A stretch of DNA of 64,000 bases from Petrimonas sulfuriphila (GTDB lineage Bacteria; Bacteroidota; Bacteroidia; Bacteroidales; Dysgonomonadaceae), in NCBI RefSeq assembly GCF_051201015.1, contig NZ_JBPEHI010000004.1, one strand, 5' to 3'. Each line of letters starts with the position of its first letter. Within the stretch, counting starts at the first letter, position 1. The translations under genes and the position numbers were made by a program. Under the pieces are notes generated by a model. The model was not told the origin of the DNA, searched no databases, and saw nothing but the letters and a program-made list of their open reading frames with translations. This document shows, piece after piece, positions 61,151 through 64,000 of this stretch.

Positions 61151-63226
61151 ATGAAGCAGAAACTCATTTTTTTCCTTTTGTTTGCCGCAAGCCTGGTGAA
61201 TGCGCAACAAAAACCGTCGCAACAGTGGATCGACCAGAAATTTTCGATGTTTATTCACTTCGGATTGTATTCCGTTTACGGTGGAGTTTACAACGGAGAG
61301 CCTGTTCGGCGCGGCTACAGCGAACAGATCCAGTCGTTTGCCGGGATTTTCAGCGACTGGTACGCGAGTACCGCTCAGGAATTTAACCCGGTAAAATGGG
61401 ATCCCGATGAAATAGTGAAGCTCGCCAAGGATGCCGGAATGCGCTCCATTGTTTTTACATCCAAGCATCACGACGGGTTTTGCATGTACCACTCCGGGCA
61501 TACCGATTTTAATATCGTGGATGCCACGCCTTACAAGCGCGATTTGATGAAAGAGCTGGCAGAAGCCTGCCGCCGCGGAGGAATCGATTTTTCGGTTTAT
61601 TATTCCCTTATCGACTGGAACTTTCCGCAAGCTTATCCTATCTCGAGCCACAATGCGGACCCGCTCACGGAAGAACACTACCGGTTCAACCTGAACCAGG
61701 TGGAGGAGATCATGACAAACTACGGCGATATTTCGGAAATCTGGTTCGATATGGGTTCACTCACGCTTTCGCAAAGCCAAGGATTGTACGAGTTGGTCAG
61801 CCGCCTGCAGCCGCAGTGTATGATCAGCGGACGGTTGGGCAACGATTGGGTGGATTTTGCCGTGATGGCCGATAACGAATATCCCGATTATAAGCTCGGC
61901 GTGCCGTGGCAGACCGCCGCCTCCATCTTCCCCGAAACGTGGGGCTACCGCTCGTGGCAGGAGCGGGGAGAGGTTCAGCCGAAAGTGGAAGAGAAGATCG
62001 CCAGCCTGGTAAAGGTGATCAGTCGTGGAGGGAATTACCTGCTCAATATCGGCCCCAGAGGTGACGGATCGGTAGTGGAGTTTGAGCGCGATGTGCTGCT
62101 CGGTATCGGTAAATGGATAAAAGTGAATGCCGAAGCCATTTACGGTACGAACGCCAACCCGTTCGACCAGCCATTCGCCTGGGGCAGCATAACCACGAAG
62201 GGCAACGACCTGTTTGCTTTTGTGGAAAATATTCCTGTGTCGTCCAGCATACGTTTGTCGGGCTTTTCCGGAAAGGTGAGCGAGGTACGCCTGCTGGCGT
62301 CGGACGAATCCTGCCGGTTTTCCCAAAAAGGAAACTCGGTTGTGATCAATTTGCCACAAAGGATCTCCGGGGAATTTATCCCTGTTTTAAAGATCCGGTT
62401 TGAAAACGGATTTAAAGTTGTCCCTTCAACCGTTGTAACCGGTAATGTGCTTTCGCCACAAAACGCCACACCCGTATTCGGCCATTCCAGCTTAAACTAT
62501 TACGGTGGATATAAGAGCCTGATCGGGTACGGCTGGAGGGTGTCCTCAGGCAAAAGAGCGGGGAGCCCGGAGCTTGTGTATACGGACAATGAACGGGGGC
62601 GTCGTCTCCATATCGAGATCGACGGAAAGACACAAGCCGTTGTGCTTAACGGCGGCAGCCCCAGGATCGAAAAGCTGAAAAAGAACACGGTGAAGTGGGG
62701 CAGTTTATACAGAAAACCCGGACGCGGCGTGTTTGGATATGTGGAAGAGGAGGGTATGGCTGTCGTGAATGTCCGTGCGGAGGATTCGGGATGGGAACCC
62801 GTCAGTCATTTCCGGTACGGTGAGCCCTACTCCGAAAAAATTCCGCCGCGTCAAAGCATGTTGTTCCTGCAAGAGATTGAATCAGAAAAAGATCAGTCCA
62901 TAGCGGTGGAGGTAGGCAGTGGAAACGGGGTATATATGTTGCTCAACGGAGCATACCTCACTGCCCATTTATCTCCCTGGCGCGTAAAATTCGGTAAGGA
63001 GATTGTCCTTCTTCCCCTCCAGAAAGGCCTGAATCAATTGATTATAAAACACTATAACGGATACGAGAGTGACCTGAGTTACAGTTTGCAACCTCTCGAA
63101 GAATGGTCGATCTACTCCCAACAACTTCCGGTAACACGGATAAATCAATCGGTTTCCATACGTGCTGCGGATGCGGAGTCGAAAGTGGCACCGTTGAGGA
63201 TGAACAATTTAAGGATTATAAAATGA
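61151..63226 (+). CDS. secreted alpha-L-fucosidase, GH29 family
   Basis: 691 residues with a signal peptide (ending SLVNAQ, about residue 19). The GH29 TIM barrel (about 20-330) shows FSMFIHFGLYSVYGGVYNG, SIVFTSKHHDGFCMYHS, the nucleophile D200 in EIWFDMGS, and GGNYLLNIGPRGDG near its end. Two or more beta domains fill residues 340-691, longer than the usual single C-terminal domain. It should release fucose-like sugars from glycans in the periplasm. It is 17 nt after the ABC permease and overlaps the dus start by 4 nt (ATGA). It lies outside the D-arabinan locus. Confidence 0.9.
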   Translation: MKQKLIFFLLFAASLVNAQQKPSQQWIDQKFSMFIHFGLYSVYGGVYNGEPVRRGYSEQIQSFAGIFSDWYASTAQEFNPVKWDPDEIVKLAKDAGMRSIVFTSKHHDGFCMYHSGHTDFNIVDATPYKRDLMKELAEACRRGGIDFSVYYSLIDWNFPQAYPISSHNADPLTEEHYRFNLNQVEEIMTNYGDISEIWFDMGSLTLSQSQGLYELVSRLQPQCMISGRLGNDWVDFAVMADNEYPDYKLGVPWQTAASIFPETWGYRSWQERGEVQPKVEEKIASLVKVISRGGNYLLNIGPRGDGSVVEFERDVLLGIGKWIKVNAEAIYGTNANPFDQPFAWGSITTKGNDLFAFVENIPVSSSIRLSGFSGKVSEVRLLASDESCRFSQKGNSVVINLPQRISGEFIPVLKIRFENGFKVVPSTVVTGNVLSPQNATPVFGHSSLNYYGGYKSLIGYGWRVSSGKRAGSPELVYTDNERGRRLHIEIDGKTQAVVLNGGSPRIEKLKKNTVKWGSLYRKPGRGVFGYVEEEGMAVVNVRAEDSGWEPVSHFRYGEPYSEKIPPRQSMLFLQEIESEKDQSIAVEVGSGNGVYMLLNGAYLTAHLSPWRVKFGKEIVLLPLQKGLNQLIIKHYNGYESDLSYSLQPLEEWSIYSQQLPVTRINQSVSIRAADAESKVAPLRMNNLRIIK

Positions 63227-64000
63227 AAATAGGAAACATAGCATTTACATCGCGGTATCCCGTTTTTCTGGCACCGATGGAGGATGTTACCGATATTGGT
63301 TTTCGGTTGCTGTGTAAGCAGTTCGGAGCAGATATGGTATATACCGAGTTTGTGTCGAGCGACGCACTTATCCGCCACGTGAGGAAAACCAAGGAAAAGC
63401 TTACGATCTGTGAGGAAGAGCGTCCCGTAGCTATACAGATTTACGGAAACGATCCCGATTCGATGGTTGAGGCTGCGAAGATCTGCGAGGAGGCAAACCC
63501 AGATGCCATCGATATCAACTTCGGATGTCCGGCCAAGAAGGTGGCCGGGAGAGGCGCCGGTTCGGGAATGATGAAAACACCCGGTTTGATGCTTGAGATC
63601 ACAGAAAAGGTGGTGAAGGCTGTCGGCCTGCCCGTGACTGTGAAGACCCGGTTAGGGTGGGACGAGAACTCCAGAATCATTGTTACGCTGGCAGAGCAGC
63701 TGCAGGATTGCGGAATTGCCGCACTCACCATTCACGGAAGGACACGCTCTCAAAAATATACCGGAGAGGCCGACTGGACCCTTATCGGCGAGGTTAAAAA
63801 CAATCCCCGTATGCACATTCCCATCATAGGAAACGGTGATCTGGTAACGCCGCAGGACTGTAAACGCCGTTTCGACGAAACCGGCGTGGATGCGGTGATG
63901 ATCGGGCGGGCGAGTTACGGGCAGCCGTGGATCTTCAGTGATGTAAAGCATTTTCTCGAAACGGGGGAGCTGGCTCCTAAACAATCTTTTTCCTGGTACC
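63223..64000 (+). CDS. dus: tRNA-dihydrouridine synthase (cut by window edge)
   Basis: 259 codons are visible before the right edge; a full protein would be about 330. The FMN-binding TIM barrel shows FLAPMEDVTDIGFRLLC, DINFGCPAKKVAGRGAGS with the catalytic Cys, PVTVKTRLGW, TIHGRTRSQKYTG and VMIGRASYGQPWIF. It reduces uridines in tRNA to dihydrouridine. The ATG overlaps the GH29 stop (ATGA), so it is translationally coupled to that gene. The exact Dus subgroup (DusB-like) cannot be fixed from this part alone. Confidence 0.93.
   Translation, partial: MKIGNIAFTSRYPVFLAPMEDVTDIGFRLLCKQFGADMVYTEFVSSDALIRHVRKTKEKLTICEEERPVAIQIYGNDPDSMVEAAKICEEANPDAIDINFGCPAKKVAGRGAGSGMMKTPGLMLEITEKVVKAVGLPVTVKTRLGWDENSRIIVTLAEQLQDCGIAALTIHGRTRSQKYTGEADWTLIGEVKNNPRMHIPIIGNGDLVTPQDCKRRFDETGVDAVMIGRASYGQPWIFSDVKHFLETGELAPKQSFSWY

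Noticed and set aside
1..64000. CRISPR arrays, insertion sequences, prophage or integrative elements
   Set aside because: No repeat-spacer array, transposase, integrase or direct-repeat att pair was seen. The short tandem repeats found are promoter elements.

Overview
The window is chromosomal DNA of a Bacteroidota member, most likely a Bacteroidales close to Dysgonomonadaceae (Proteiniphilum, Petrimonas or Dysgonomonas-like; inferred from gene content, not proven). Signs are a SusC/SusD pair, Bacteroidota-type -7 boxes (TAnnTTTG) before many genes, few Shine-Dalgarno sites, lipoproteins with acidic residues after the lipobox Cys, and typical Bacteroidota housekeeping genes. There is no rRNA, IS element, prophage or CRISPR array; one tRNA-Arg is present.

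Layout. 1-13.5 kb: end of deoC, a secreted GH2 beta-galactosidase, a secreted calcineurin-type phosphoesterase, an Hsp20, a barrel protein/LVIVD lipoprotein pair, a polyprenyl diphosphate synthase (minus strand), polA, a small DedA/YqaA-type membrane protein and a radical SAM protein. 13.5-38.8 kb: one unbroken minus-strand block of 15 genes that reads as a complete D-arabinan utilisation locus. It holds a LacI regulator, a FucI-type isomerase, three GH172 (DUF2961) proteins, SusC, SusD, a small lipoprotein, a GH183 (DUF4185) lipoprotein, a GH116 protein, three secreted or lipid-anchored proteins of unclear role, a FucP-type symporter and an AraB-type kinase. 38.9-42.0 kb: ychF, rluF, nadA. 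42.0-42.5 kb: a very AT-rich gap with five exact TTATCAACA boxes, a candidate replication origin or DnaA-binding cluster. 42.5-64 kb: almost all plus strand: a phosphatase-like lipoprotein that has lost its catalytic Cys, a DEAD-box helicase, a biotin-dependent carboxyltransferase, a TonB-dependent receptor with a partner lipoprotein, a YwqK-like protein, a 119-residue secreted domain, a 56-residue membrane protein, glutamate dehydrogenase, tRNA-Arg, a CYTH protein, ilvE (minus), dnaG, an ABC exporter pair, a GH29 fucosidase and the start of a dus gene.

How the 25-kb locus should work (inference from families): the GH183 lipoprotein cuts D-arabinan at the cell surface, SusC/SusD import fragments, periplasmic GH172 enzymes and the Tat-exported GH116 protein trim them, FucP takes up D-arabinose, FucI converts it to D-ribulose, and AraB makes D-ribulose 5-phosphate. 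No fuculose aldolase is present, which argues against L-fucose. The LacI regulator has matching operators (TTAAACGTTTAA) twice before fucI and once, with one mismatch, before its own gene. A second minus-strand promoter at 23.29 kb may drive the last six genes.

A second unit of interest is at 47.7-53.1 kb. Three promoters carry four TAAC-type repeats with an exact 11-nt period, and the last repeat is always 21 nt from the G of the -7 TTTG. This is the geometry of PhoB/PhoP-type boxes. The three promoters serve the TonB receptor, the 119-residue protein, and an apparent ~100-nt small RNA that ends in a strong terminator.
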